DNA of 63,035 nt from Odoribacter sp. (lineage in GTDB: Bacteria; Bacteroidota; Bacteroidia; Bacteroidales; Muribaculaceae), in contig JAMPHZ010000017.1 in assembly GCA_023663145.1 (NCBI GenBank), positions 1-63,035 of the forward strand. The letters run 5' to 3'. Shown here one piece after another: positions 54,157 to 63,035 of this stretch. The notes under the pieces were generated by a model. The model was not told the DNA's origin, made no database searches, and worked only from the letters and a program-made list of their open reading frames with translations. A program made the position numbers and the translations under genes. Every line of letters starts with the position of its first letter. Positions within the stretch are counted from its first letter, which is position 1.

Positions 54157-55226
54157 ATATAATCCACCTCATCACCAACAAGGTATGGGGAGGAGGCGAA
54201 CGATATGCCCTTGACCTGTGCCTTGCATTACAGGCAGGAGGCCACAACACCATCGCACTCACCCGGCACCGCCATGCGGTAGCCGCTCCATTCATTGACG
54301 CAGGAATTCACAGCGGATACATCGGCCGGGGCGGCCCATTTGACATAATATCACCAATAAAACTGCGGCGAATGCTTGACCGCATCGAAGGCCTCACTGT
54401 AATACACGTTCACAACTTCAAAGATGCCGCAACGGCCATAAACGCACGCCGGCTGTGCAAGAATCCACACCGGGTGCGCGTGGTGTGCACAAGGCATCTG
54501 GTGAAACCGGCAAAAAATGACGTGTCGCATCTGCGGCTTTACGCTGCACTTGATGCCATCATATTCGTCTCAAGACAGGCTTTCGAACGCTTCCGTTCCA
54601 CCCTTCCTCAAGGTTTTGACACCGGCCACATGCACGTGGTACATAACGCTATCAGGGCGATCCCGACAGCCCACGAACCGCACAACGACAATTCGTTTCG
54701 CCTGATATATGCCGGCCGCATAGCCCACGAAAAAGGGATTGACACCCTGCTCAACGCACTTAAGCAACTCGACAGCCGGAAATGGCAACTTGAGATATGC
54801 GGCACCGGCAGTGCGCGTTACGTCAGCGAACTGTCAAGACTCGCCGATACGCTCGGCATCGCCGACCATATCAGTTGGCCGGGACAGGTTAACGATATTT
54901 ACTCCCACATGGCTGAAGCCGACGCACTCGTGCTTCCCTCCCGGGTACCCGAATCATTCGGTCTCGTCATACTTGAAGCCTTCTCACAAGGACTACCGGT
55001 TATAACCACCGACAACGGCGCGCAAAGCGAGATAGTGAAACACGGCGAGACAGGCATGCTCGTCACCCCCGATGCTCCTGACGAACTCGCATCGGCCATC
55101 GAACGCTATATGACCGACCGGCTGTTACTTCACAGCAATTCACAGAACGCCATCACAACTTACTCATCACAATATAATTACAACCATTTTTACGAAAAAA
55201 TTCTACAAATCTACAATGGCTGTTAA
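54153..55226 (+). CDS. Family 4 glycosyltransferase
   Basis: 357 residues of GT-B fold. The N-terminal domain opens with HLITNKVWGGGERYALDLCLAL, and the C-terminal donor domain includes RLIYAGRIAHEKGIDTLLNAL and VPESFGLVILEAFSQGLPVITTDNG, the E-x7-E motif that binds nucleotide sugar. It overlaps the upstream GT2 by 4 bp and the kinase gene by 11 bp, so three genes are translated as one unit. Confidence 0.95.
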   Translation: MNIIHLITNKVWGGGERYALDLCLALQAGGHNTIALTRHRHAVAAPFIDAGIHSGYIGRGGPFDIISPIKLRRMLDRIEGLTVIHVHNFKDAATAINARRLCKNPHRVRVVCTRHLVKPAKNDVSHLRLYAALDAIIFVSRQAFERFRSTLPQGFDTGHMHVVHNAIRAIPTAHEPHNDNSFRLIYAGRIAHEKGIDTLLNALKQLDSRKWQLEICGTGSARYVSELSRLADTLGIADHISWPGQVNDIYSHMAEADALVLPSRVPESFGLVILEAFSQGLPVITTDNGAQSEIVKHGETGMLVTPDAPDELASAIERYMTDRLLLHSNSQNAITTYSSQYNYNHFYEKILQIYNGC

Positions 55227-55956
55227 AGTACATATCTCACCAAAATTCAACCAACTACACGATACAATACACCGCATTGCCCGCGAAGGCATCCCCGAGG
55301 GCGCAACCGACATATACCAGGGTCGCAACCGCGTGGTACAATATACAGTCCCCGGAGGTCCCATAATAAATATCAAGGAATTTCATATCCCCAATGCTCT
55401 TAACCGTCTCGTTTACGGAAATGTGCGCCGCAGCAAAGCGCGCCGCGCCTTTGAAAACGCCGTGCGGTTGCTCGAAATGGGCATCAATACCCCGATGCCC
55501 ATCGCCTTTATAGAAAAGACCGACGGATGCCGTTTCGGGCTAAGCTACTTCATAAGCATCCAGGAACAAGGCATGACCGACATACGCCAGATCGCCCGGT
55601 CACCGCTGCGCAAACGTCTCATCGACGGCATAGCCGACATTATGCTCCAACTCCATTGCAACGGCGTGTGGATGAAAGACTTCTCGCAAGGGAACCTGCT
55701 CTGGAGACATGAACCCGACGACACAATCACATATACACTCGTAGACATCAACCGCATGAGCTTCAATACCCGTGCCAACCGCAAACTCATGCAGAATTTC
55801 AGAACCGTAACCGATGACCCCAACATACTCAGAGCCATCGTGGCGTCATATGCGTTTCAAGGTGGAAAAGACCCCGACCACACTCTGGAACAGGCTACCG
55901 CACAACGCCGCAAATACCTGAAAAACCGAAAAATCAAAAATCTGCTCCGCCACTGA
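55216..55956 (+). CDS. WaaP/KdkA-like lipopolysaccharide core kinase
   Basis: 246 residues with a eukaryotic-kinase-like fold. The subdomain II Lys is in INIKEF (Lys54). The catalytic loop reads VWMKDFSQGNLLW, with Asp155 and Asn160, and the metal-binding Asp177 lies in LVDINR. Such kinases phosphorylate Kdo or heptose of the lipopolysaccharide inner core, and the two glycosyltransferases just upstream support that. It keeps the catalytic residues that the 12562-13311 pseudokinase lacks. Confidence 0.88.
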   Translation: MAVKVHISPKFNQLHDTIHRIAREGIPEGATDIYQGRNRVVQYTVPGGPIINIKEFHIPNALNRLVYGNVRRSKARRAFENAVRLLEMGINTPMPIAFIEKTDGCRFGLSYFISIQEQGMTDIRQIARSPLRKRLIDGIADIMLQLHCNGVWMKDFSQGNLLWRHEPDDTITYTLVDINRMSFNTRANRKLMQNFRTVTDDPNILRAIVASYAFQGGKDPDHTLEQATAQRRKYLKNRKIKNLLRH

Positions 55957-56043
55957 TACAGGGAAACGCATTCCCCGACAGATAATATCCACACTTTCTG
56001 CTATTTTGGATGTAATTTACTTGCATTCAACGGCTTTTTTTAT

Positions 56044-56051
56044 TATCTTTG
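56044..56051 (+). promoter_or_regulatory. -7 box for the Rhs operon
   Basis: TATCTTTG, 24 bp before the ATG at 56076. It overlaps the TTG at 56049 that would lengthen the frame, so the ATG is chosen. A weak CTTG lies about 20 bp upstream. Confidence 0.5.
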
Positions 56052-56075
56052 CGCACACCCTTGAATCTTCGGCCC

Positions 56076-57056
56076 ATGAGAACAATTTCTTTTGCATTGA
56101 TCATGCTCTCAACTACAATTGCAGTAGTTTCCCGTGATTATGCACGCATTGCCCACCCTTGTCATATAACCGAAGAAAAGATATGGGATCTGTCAAACAA
56201 CGAACTTGTATCTCCGCCTCCTGCAACTACCAAAATATATGGTGATTCTCTTTACAGCGAGACTGTCAACAACCGTCGGCTGTGGTACAAGTTCATCAAC
56301 GACACATGTATATTTCTGCGTGAAGAAACCCCGTTGATGGGACTTGATTATGGCAAATATATAAAAACCTCTGCCTTGGGACACTACCACCAATCAGCTT
56401 TGCCGATTGAATATAAGATTTCAGGTAGATATTCCAACATGCTTAATGTCTCGGAAGAGGGTTTTTACGAAGTTTATCCCGCAATTACAGGGCAGTTGAT
56501 AATAGCAACTAATGACACCGTAAACGCTAAAATGATCTGCGAGCACAGGTCTTTCACCGCTAAATTATCCACCGATCCCATTAGATTTCCGCTTGACCCT
56601 GAGGCAGACTCGTTAAGTACATATGATGTCACACGCTACCGATGGTTTTCAGGAAATGATCCGCTTCCCATCGCAATTCAAACTACAGTTACGGAAAAAG
56701 ACTTCTGCGGGCGTATAATTTCTGACTACACGACAGCATATCTTATTGACACAATAGATATATATCCCGAGGAAGACTCTGATGAAGCACCTGCAGATGC
56801 TATAAAATCCATACTGCAATCGGCTGCTGTTTCCCATTCAGGAGGTAAAATAATAATAAAATTATCCGGCAATATCAATTTTGACCTAAGTATTGATATC
56901 ACCACACCCGGCGGAATTCTATATCTCCATGAAGATAAACGAGTCATGGGAGATAATGAGTTTACAATCAGTTCATCTGGGCTACCATCAGGGCAATATG
57001 TCGTTGCTCTTATATTTGAGGATTCTGTTGCCAAATATCTGATTACAGTGCTATGA
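56076..57056 (+). CDS. Secreted partner protein of the Rhs toxin, with sorting-tail-like end
   Basis: 326 residues from the ATG at 56076 with an N-terminal signal-like segment (TISFALIMLSTTIAVVS). A beta-rich body follows. The last about 80 residues (IIIKLSGNINFDLSIDI...LPSGQYVVALIFEDSVAKYLITVL) resemble a T9SS type A-like tail. I recognise no family for the body. It overlaps the rhs start by 4 bp (ATGA), so production is coupled. Whether it delivers, anchors or chaperones the Rhs protein is unknown. Confidence 0.7.
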   Translation: MRTISFALIMLSTTIAVVSRDYARIAHPCHITEEKIWDLSNNELVSPPPATTKIYGDSLYSETVNNRRLWYKFINDTCIFLREETPLMGLDYGKYIKTSALGHYHQSALPIEYKISGRYSNMLNVSEEGFYEVYPAITGQLIIATNDTVNAKMICEHRSFTAKLSTDPIRFPLDPEADSLSTYDVTRYRWFSGNDPLPIAIQTTVTEKDFCGRIISDYTTAYLIDTIDIYPEEDSDEAPADAIKSILQSAAVSHSGGKIIIKLSGNINFDLSIDITTPGGILYLHEDKRVMGDNEFTISSSGLPSGQYVVALIFEDSVAKYLITVL

Positions 57057-60000
57057 GATGGTTGTGGTCATTAATATTTTTGCTTTGCACGGCAGTAGTC
57101 TCAGCCCAAGACTTCAATGTATATGTCCCTGAAGACAATATATGGCCGGAATCTCCGCGCGCCCGAGCCATACGTGAGATAAGTATGCCAACTGCCGCTT
57201 CACTCACAGGAGCATGCCGGTTCTCAGTTCCCCTCTACACTCTTACTGTCGAGAATGTCAGCATTCCTGTCTCCCTTGAATACCAAACTAACGGTATAAG
57301 AGTTGAAGATGACCCACAGCCAATCGGATATGGATGGGTATTGCAGCCCTCGCTGAGGGTATCAAGGCAAATCATGGGACGTCCCGACGGTTTATTCAAA
57401 TTTGTCGGGGAAGTACCTGTCCACACATTCGAGAATGAATACGACCTGGCGTTTGGATGCGTCAACAACTTTGACGCCCGCGGTTCTAATCCTGACACAG
57501 TGAATCTTTATGACTCACAACACGATATATTCACATTTCACCTTCTTGACAAAAGCCTCACCATGCTATTTCACAAAGGTGCTTTCCATGGTATAGAATG
57601 TGATGAATACAAAATAGAGACAGACACTATCATTAGTTATATAAAAGTTACCGATCCAAAAGGAGTAATTTACGATTTCTCCATCAAAGGGGAATGTATT
57701 GATGAACCTTTCTACCAAACAGAATGGATGTTAAGCTCACTTACTCTCCCATCGGGCGATAAAATCACATTCAAGTGGAACAGCTTGGGCCATATGGCCC
57801 GCGGAAAGGCAAAGTTCGGCCCTGTGACATTACGCATGGGTTGGCGAGTGCCGCAATTTTGGGAAATGTCAGATCCTCGCAGTGCAAAATATACAAAGGA
57901 ACACTCCTACATGAATGAATGTGACCTGGAAGAAATTAGATTTCCCGGAGGAATAATGAGGTTCGTCTATGGCACTGTGTCAGAATATAAGGTTCTGTCA
58001 AAAGTAGAAGTTGAGAACGACATCGAAAATATATTTACAGCATCGCTACTCCATGAATATGGCGCACAGTTGCTGTCAGGGATTGACTTAGGCAAAGACG
58101 GATGCTACAAGTTTGAATATGATCCACAACGGTTTACGAACATATGCTCAGATTGGTGGGGATTTTATAACGGGCGTGAGTTTGATGCTCTTTCCTCGCC
58201 CGCTCTTACCCTGAAATACTGCGAAGATTACAGGGGATATGATATAGACTGTGATGGGGCCGACTTCTCGGTCGATACGGTGAAGATGCGTGCGAATATA
58301 CTTGTACAGGCAACAGTCCCGACGGGTGGCACTATAAAATGGAATTATGAAGTACACCGTTTTCCACCACAAGGATCTCCCGGAAAATGGATTGATAAAC
58401 ACATTGACGTTCCGGTCCTGAGTTATGGGGGCGGACTGCGCGTTAAATCCATAGAGATGCGCGAAAGCGAAGGCACTCAGGCACGCACAAAAAAATATAT
58501 ATACGGAACCGGTGGCAATGGTCTTGCCCACGTTGAGGCTCTGCCACTTCTGCATACTTTCATTTCTGACTCAAGGATTATTCAGCTGCGTTACTATATG
58601 GAAGGTGATCCAGACATATATGATGATGACCGTTATGTAGTCATCAGCGGCCATTCCGACTATCTTACCGGCATGACCGGATGTACACCCTTGTGGTACC
58701 CCGAAGTCAAGGAGATTGATGAAGAGGGGATGACTATAAACTTCTATGACAACCTTATAGAGCCCAATCAAGTTATCAGGGAATGGGGGCGGGCCTACCC
58801 AAGGCTTATAACCACTGCCTTTTCAAATGGACCGCAACTGATATCCACTGAAATTTATAAAGGGAATAATGAAGAGGTTAGTATGGTACAGAAGATCGAA
58901 AATAAATACAATGTGATAAAAGCAGCCGATCGGGATTATTATGCAAATACTTCAGTTATAAGGGATTTGGTACAGCTTGACTATTCTGTATCCGCCCCCG
59001 ACTGGGGTAAGGTCAACCGAGTTGGTTTAACATACCCGGCCTGGCAGATGCAAGCCAAATATGGAGAGATTCCTTGCGGCGCAGACGTTGCCGAAAGGGA
59101 TTATTTCGATTGGTATATCATACGCCCATTCTCAATAGCAATGCACTCTGAAAGGCTCATATCAACAACAGTGACAACATTCAGTGAAAGCGGCGCACTT
59201 ACACGAACCACCTCATACACCTACTCAGCAGGAACAGGGCTGCCGTTATCTTCCACCTTAACTGACGGATTCTCAACAGTTGAAACAGAATATTTATATA
59301 CTGACGGGCAAAAGCCCGAAATTGCGGAGGCAATGCGCGAGCGTAATGTCCTGGGATTGGTAACTGGACTGCGCCAGAAATTCAACGGCTCATGGCGCAG
59401 CTATACCGGAGAGATGATTCATTGTGGCGGTTCGGTATTCCGCGCCGCACGCATCATACAGCAGACGTCAGAAAGTGATCCATGGTGTGATGCTCATTAT
59501 ACTTATGACAATCATGGAAATCTACTCACACGTAAAGGAAATGACAGCATCATCACGTCATGGACATGGGACAGCAACAACCGTCATCCGCTCAGCCAGA
59601 CCATTGCAGGAACTCTCACAAGCACTGCCCGTTGGAAATCACTTGTAGGAGTAACAGCACTGACCGACCCCTCCGGAATTTCACATACGTATACCTATGA
59701 CAGCCGTGGCAATCTCGCCTCCACATCAGTCGAGGGGCGTCTGTTGGAAGAAAACATCTACTCAATCAACCCCGTTACAGGCAATTATGCTACAACCCGC
59801 AGCTATGTATCAACCGACAGATATGCCGAGTCAACCGTACGTTATGATGGACTCGGGCGCCCATGGGGCTTTTTCAATATTCTTGACGGTTGCAGTTACG
59901 GTGAGCTTACCGAATATGATGCGATGGGGCATCCGGCAATGAAATGGATGCCTGTACCAATATCATCGGTAGCCGGCACTCCTGACGATCTTAAATCAGA

Positions 60001-62995
60001 GGCCTCAACGTATTATGATGATCCGGCACCATTTGAGACATATTGTTACGAACCATCAACGCGCCGGATGCTACTGTCAACAACCAAGTCAGGAGAAGCA
60101 TGGCATACCGGAGATCACCATGTCACTTCTTCCGTGCGTGCATACGGACCCGATGACCGGGTAATGCTCAAACTGCGGCCGTCAAACGACAGTATCGTCT
60201 CACTCGGAAAATACAGCTACGGTGAACTTGAAGTAACACAGGACATTGACGAAGACGGCATGTCAATAACAACATATACGGATCTACGGGGCAACATAGT
60301 AGCCACTCTGCATGACTCCTATATAGTGCAATATGTCTATGATGATTTTAACAGATTACGATACATACTGCCTACCGGCCTGACGCAGAGTCGTCATCGT
60401 GACAACACGCTGGTGCAGCGTACAGCATATTGGTATGATTATGACAGCCGCGGCAGATGCATCAGAAAACACATACCCACCCGCGCGGAATCAGAATACA
60501 TTTATGATCCGGCAGGCCGTCTTGCCGCCGAGCATCCCGAAACCACCTCTGATCCAAACCTTTGGCTTCTATATGGATATGACTATGCCGGCAGGCGCGT
60601 GGTAGTCATCGAAACCTCTCTCGGAAGAGGCGATGCCGAGGATTTCGCATCGTCGGTGCGCACTGCCACTCTTGACGCACCGACTGTTGATGAATGGAAT
60701 CGCGGAGGATATACATTTTCACCTGAATGGTCTATGCCCGGAAATGCAAGATCAGCATGTTACTATGATAATTACGACTTCATTTCAAATCGAGGACTTG
60801 ATGAAGCGTTCAGGTTTGACGCTAAAGAATTCAGGCCCGATATTGACACAGATTCATCATCAGGTGCGGTGTTGATTGACATTCCTGTGCAGGGAAGTTC
60901 CAACGGTAAACTCACCGGAGTATATACAGGTAGCGGCTATGAAGTATATTATTATGACAACTTCGGGCGCGAGTTGCAACGCTACGCCACCGGCTTCAAC
61001 CGCGGCAGGCGCACCACATTCTATACATATAACGGCTCCACGAAGACGATCTACCACACTTATGACGGCTCAGTGTGGCTCCCCGGCCGCAGGATTGATT
61101 ACACTTATGATAATGCCGGGCGCTTGATTGAAGTAAAAACGAGTGAAGAGCGACGCCCGATTGCGTGGTCGGCCGATTCTGTAAAGAGCCCGTTCAAAGC
61201 CCCTGCATTGACATTGGGCTATCCTGCGGCACGAATCAAGAACCGGTATAACAGGATTGGTCTGGTTGACAGCCTGTTGCTCGGAAACGCCGCAAGCCGT
61301 AAATTCGATTATGACATCCACGGATGGAAGACCAACACAGTGACCCGAACCGCCACTGTCACCATAAACGAAACCCTCCACTATCACGACGGTATGACAC
61401 CGCGCTACAACGGCTTCATATCAGCCATAACCCGTAACAGCGGGCGTTATGACTATACCTACGACGGACGTGGATTTCTCAAACACGCCAGCTTCACCGC
61501 CTCTTCTCTTAACCAAGGTGCCGATTTCTCGGCAAGTTACACCTACACCGTTCATGGGAATCTCACAGGTGTCAAACGGTACGGCGTGATTGACCGCCTG
61601 CCTGACGGAACTGAGACATATGGCATTCTTGACAATCTCAGGATAACCTACACGGGACATTTGGCCAACAGGGTGCGCGGAACCGGGCAGGGCGCGGTAT
61701 TCAGCGAACGCACAGGCTTCGGCAATGCGGTCGACGCCGACTTGGAATATGACGACGCCGGCAGGCTTGTCAGCGATCCGTCGCGCGGCATATTTCTCAT
61801 AGAATATGACAATCAGGATCATCCCGTGCGCACATACTTTGACGACGGTCACGTACATTATGAGAACTGGGATGGCTTCGGGAATCATATATCCACCACA
61901 TTCTACGAGGCTGTAGGGACAGTGGTGACCGGGCAAAGGCCCAAACGGATGCGAATGACAGCACGAAGATCTTACACCGGCGACGGACATATTATTGTGA
62001 ATGACACACTCGAGATGGCTGTATTTGGAGGAGGATATTTCGACCGCCTCGGCAACGAGCATTACTATATCACTGATTACCAAAACAATACCGTAGCCGT
62101 GATTGACGGCTCGGGAAACATGGAACAGGCCACTGATTATTACCCCTACGGCGAACCGTGGCGACGCCCCACGGGGCAACCTTTCCTGTTCGGTGGCAAG
62201 GAATACCTCGGCACTGACGGGCGGGCCGAACTGTACTTCGGGGCAAGGCAATATATCACGGGATTCCCGCGCTTCTCCACCCCCGACATCTTAGCTGAAA
62301 AAACGCCGCACATCTCTCCTACTGCCTACTGCGCGGCCAATCCAATTATGCTCATCGATCCGTCGGGCTGCGATGCCATATACTTTCCCGAAAGCGATGA
62401 AGAATTGATATGCGCAGGCACAACCGGGACCGATGACCCCAATGTCTACATTGTATCAAAAAAGAAAGGGTATGAGCTGAGAAAACAAGCCAAAGAAACA
62501 AAAGATGGCATACTGCCAAGCATGGAAATCAGCAATGATGTGGCGATAATACCCAAGAGAATGTTCCTTGAAGAAATAACCGGCATTGTTACTGAGGCCA
62601 ATGAAAACCAACGTGAAGAAGGGGGACATAAGTTTATAGGTTTTGAACAAATAATACGATGGTACTCCGGAGATAGTTATAAAGAGGGAAATATAAAGAA
62701 CTCCATTAAAGCTTTTAATTATGATAGAAAAGTTTTACCATTAGGATTATCCGCAACTTATGATAATACCGAATTTTATTTTCATATACATCCTTATATA
62801 AAAGGAACCGGGTTCGGCACGGCTAATCCATCTCCAGGAGACAAACAAAAAGATAATGTATATAGAGACTATGAGAGACCGTATAATGGAACTACTTTTG
62901 TAGTTGGAGGTAGGAAATCGGATGTAACATTCTATTATAGAAACAGTATCATAGCAAAAATCCTGTTAGATAAACTTATTAATGTAGCAAAGTAG
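57053..62995 (+). CDS. Secreted Rhs/YD-repeat polymorphic toxin with JAMM-like metalloprotease tip
   Basis: 1980 residues with a signal peptide (LWSLIFLLCTAVVSAQ) and a long shell of YD repeats (for example DYDYAGRRVVV, YTYDNAGRLIEVKT, DLEYDDAGRLVSD). The Rhs-associated core (about 1690-1765) includes YYPYGEPWRRPTGQPFLFGGKEYLGTDGRAELYFGARQYITG and ends at NPIMLIDPSG. After this a unique tip (about 1770-1980) contains HIHP, 13 residues, then SPGD: His1911, His1913, Ser1927 and Asp1930, the JAMM (JAB1/MPN) metal site. The tip is visibly more AT-rich than the shell. The Rhs cage normally encloses a toxin. No VgrG or PAAR is nearby, and a signal peptide suggests a different export route. Confidence 0.9.
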   Translation: MRWLWSLIFLLCTAVVSAQDFNVYVPEDNIWPESPRARAIREISMPTAASLTGACRFSVPLYTLTVENVSIPVSLEYQTNGIRVEDDPQPIGYGWVLQPSLRVSRQIMGRPDGLFKFVGEVPVHTFENEYDLAFGCVNNFDARGSNPDTVNLYDSQHDIFTFHLLDKSLTMLFHKGAFHGIECDEYKIETDTIISYIKVTDPKGVIYDFSIKGECIDEPFYQTEWMLSSLTLPSGDKITFKWNSLGHMARGKAKFGPVTLRMGWRVPQFWEMSDPRSAKYTKEHSYMNECDLEEIRFPGGIMRFVYGTVSEYKVLSKVEVENDIENIFTASLLHEYGAQLLSGIDLGKDGCYKFEYDPQRFTNICSDWWGFYNGREFDALSSPALTLKYCEDYRGYDIDCDGADFSVDTVKMRANILVQATVPTGGTIKWNYEVHRFPPQGSPGKWIDKHIDVPVLSYGGGLRVKSIEMRESEGTQARTKKYIYGTGGNGLAHVEALPLLHTFISDSRIIQLRYYMEGDPDIYDDDRYVVISGHSDYLTGMTGCTPLWYPEVKEIDEEGMTINFYDNLIEPNQVIREWGRAYPRLITTAFSNGPQLISTEIYKGNNEEVSMVQKIENKYNVIKAADRDYYANTSVIRDLVQLDYSVSAPDWGKVNRVGLTYPAWQMQAKYGEIPCGADVAERDYFDWYIIRPFSIAMHSERLISTTVTTFSESGALTRTTSYTYSAGTGLPLSSTLTDGFSTVETEYLYTDGQKPEIAEAMRERNVLGLVTGLRQKFNGSWRSYTGEMIHCGGSVFRAARIIQQTSESDPWCDAHYTYDNHGNLLTRKGNDSIITSWTWDSNNRHPLSQTIAGTLTSTARWKSLVGVTALTDPSGISHTYTYDSRGNLASTSVEGRLLEENIYSINPVTGNYATTRSYVSTDRYAESTVRYDGLGRPWGFFNILDGCSYGELTEYDAMGHPAMKWMPVPISSVAGTPDDLKSEASTYYDDPAPFETYCYEPSTRRMLLSTTKSGEAWHTGDHHVTSSVRAYGPDDRVMLKLRPSNDSIVSLGKYSYGELEVTQDIDEDGMSITTYTDLRGNIVATLHDSYIVQYVYDDFNRLRYILPTGLTQSRHRDNTLVQRTAYWYDYDSRGRCIRKHIPTRAESEYIYDPAGRLAAEHPETTSDPNLWLLYGYDYAGRRVVVIETSLGRGDAEDFASSVRTATLDAPTVDEWNRGGYTFSPEWSMPGNARSACYYDNYDFISNRGLDEAFRFDAKEFRPDIDTDSSSGAVLIDIPVQGSSNGKLTGVYTGSGYEVYYYDNFGRELQRYATGFNRGRRTTFYTYNGSTKTIYHTYDGSVWLPGRRIDYTYDNAGRLIEVKTSEERRPIAWSADSVKSPFKAPALTLGYPAARIKNRYNRIGLVDSLLLGNAASRKFDYDIHGWKTNTVTRTATVTINETLHYHDGMTPRYNGFISAITRNSGRYDYTYDGRGFLKHASFTASSLNQGADFSASYTYTVHGNLTGVKRYGVIDRLPDGTETYGILDNLRITYTGHLANRVRGTGQGAVFSERTGFGNAVDADLEYDDAGRLVSDPSRGIFLIEYDNQDHPVRTYFDDGHVHYENWDGFGNHISTTFYEAVGTVVTGQRPKRMRMTARRSYTGDGHIIVNDTLEMAVFGGGYFDRLGNEHYYITDYQNNTVAVIDGSGNMEQATDYYPYGEPWRRPTGQPFLFGGKEYLGTDGRAELYFGARQYITGFPRFSTPDILAEKTPHISPTAYCAANPIMLIDPSGCDAIYFPESDEELICAGTTGTDDPNVYIVSKKKGYELRKQAKETKDGILPSMEISNDVAIIPKRMFLEEITGIVTEANENQREEGGHKFIGFEQIIRWYSGDSYKEGNIKNSIKAFNYDRKVLPLGLSATYDNTEFYFHIHPYIKGTGFGTANPSPGDKQKDNVYRDYERPYNGTTFVVGGRKSDVTFYYRNSIIAKILLDKLINVAK

Positions 62996-62998
62996 ATT

Positions 62999-63035
62999 AT
63001 GAAAAAGTTAGTAACTATATTAGGTCTTTCCACGG
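62999..63035 (+). CDS. Start of a small exported protein, possible immunity gene (cut by window edge)
   Basis: An ATG three bases after the rhs stop reads MKKLVTILGLST and runs off the window. The start resembles a signal peptide. Immunity genes usually follow polymorphic toxins directly, so this is the natural candidate, but the visible part cannot show it. Confidence 0.45.
   Translation, partial: MKKLVTILGLST

Noticed and set aside
61421..62251. 276-residue open frame on the minus strand inside rhs
   Set aside because: It lies antisense to YD repeats and the Rhs core, whose frame is certain; no family is visible in it.
1..63035. CRISPR arrays
   Set aside because: No regularly spaced identical repeats were seen; the only tandem repeat is the coding 24-bp one in the EnvC-like gene.

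Overview
The window reads as chromosomal DNA of a Bacteroidales bacterium, most likely Muribaculaceae-like. The lineage call is inference. It rests on the promoter pattern (TTTG, 19 bp, TAnnTTTG) repeated ahead of many genes, weak Shine-Dalgarno signals, an outer-membrane beta-barrel protein of the Bacteroidetes type, many secreted proteins ending in a type IX secretion (T9SS) type A-like sorting tail, and Bacteroidetes gene orders such as ybeY-mnmG-apt-uvrC-dtd and dut-TPR-DUF4292-EnvC. There are no CRISPR arrays, tRNAs or rRNAs. The only mobile-element trace is a transposase 5' end at the left edge.

Layout: 1-90 is the start of a transposase gene. 258-655 is tmRNA with its own promoter and terminator. 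770-13311 is a run of minus-strand genes: an outer-membrane barrel with a TPR partner, a ClC-type anion transporter, the ribosome-assembly GTPases Der and Era, a WbqC-like protein, signal peptidase I, a GNAT protein and a membrane-anchored pseudokinase. 13425-18872 holds an outer-membrane beta-barrel receptor, an M64 peptidase, an Lrp/AsnC regulator and a glycosyltransferase. 19172-23769 is a plus-strand pair (beta-propeller protein and very large amidase). 23841-28370 holds nadB, a MATE pump and a polysaccharide flippase, the last two converging with a 45-bp overlap. 28367-36442 is a probable long operon, metG-ansA-small sorting-tail protein-dut-TPR-DUF4292-EnvC-flippase. 36621-44504 encodes three large secreted proteins, one a C10 cysteine peptidase. 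44823-51960 holds ribF, a HAD phosphatase, a candidate structured RNA, dtd, uvrC, apt, a perfect parS site, mnmG and ybeY. 51961-52689 looks empty of proteins but holds a promoter- and terminator-bounded RNA resembling 6S RNA. 52690-55956 is a small secreted protein plus a lipopolysaccharide-core-type cluster (two glycosyltransferases and a WaaP-like kinase). 56076-63035 is a secreted Rhs polymorphic-toxin module with a co-translated partner and the start of a possible immunity gene.

The perfect ParB site beside mnmG suggests the window lies near the replication origin. The most interesting items are the two structured RNAs (52316-52553 and 46521-46647), the secreted Rhs protein with a JAMM-metalloprotease-like tip, the parS site, the pseudokinase and the 112-residue protein that is little more than a secretion tail.
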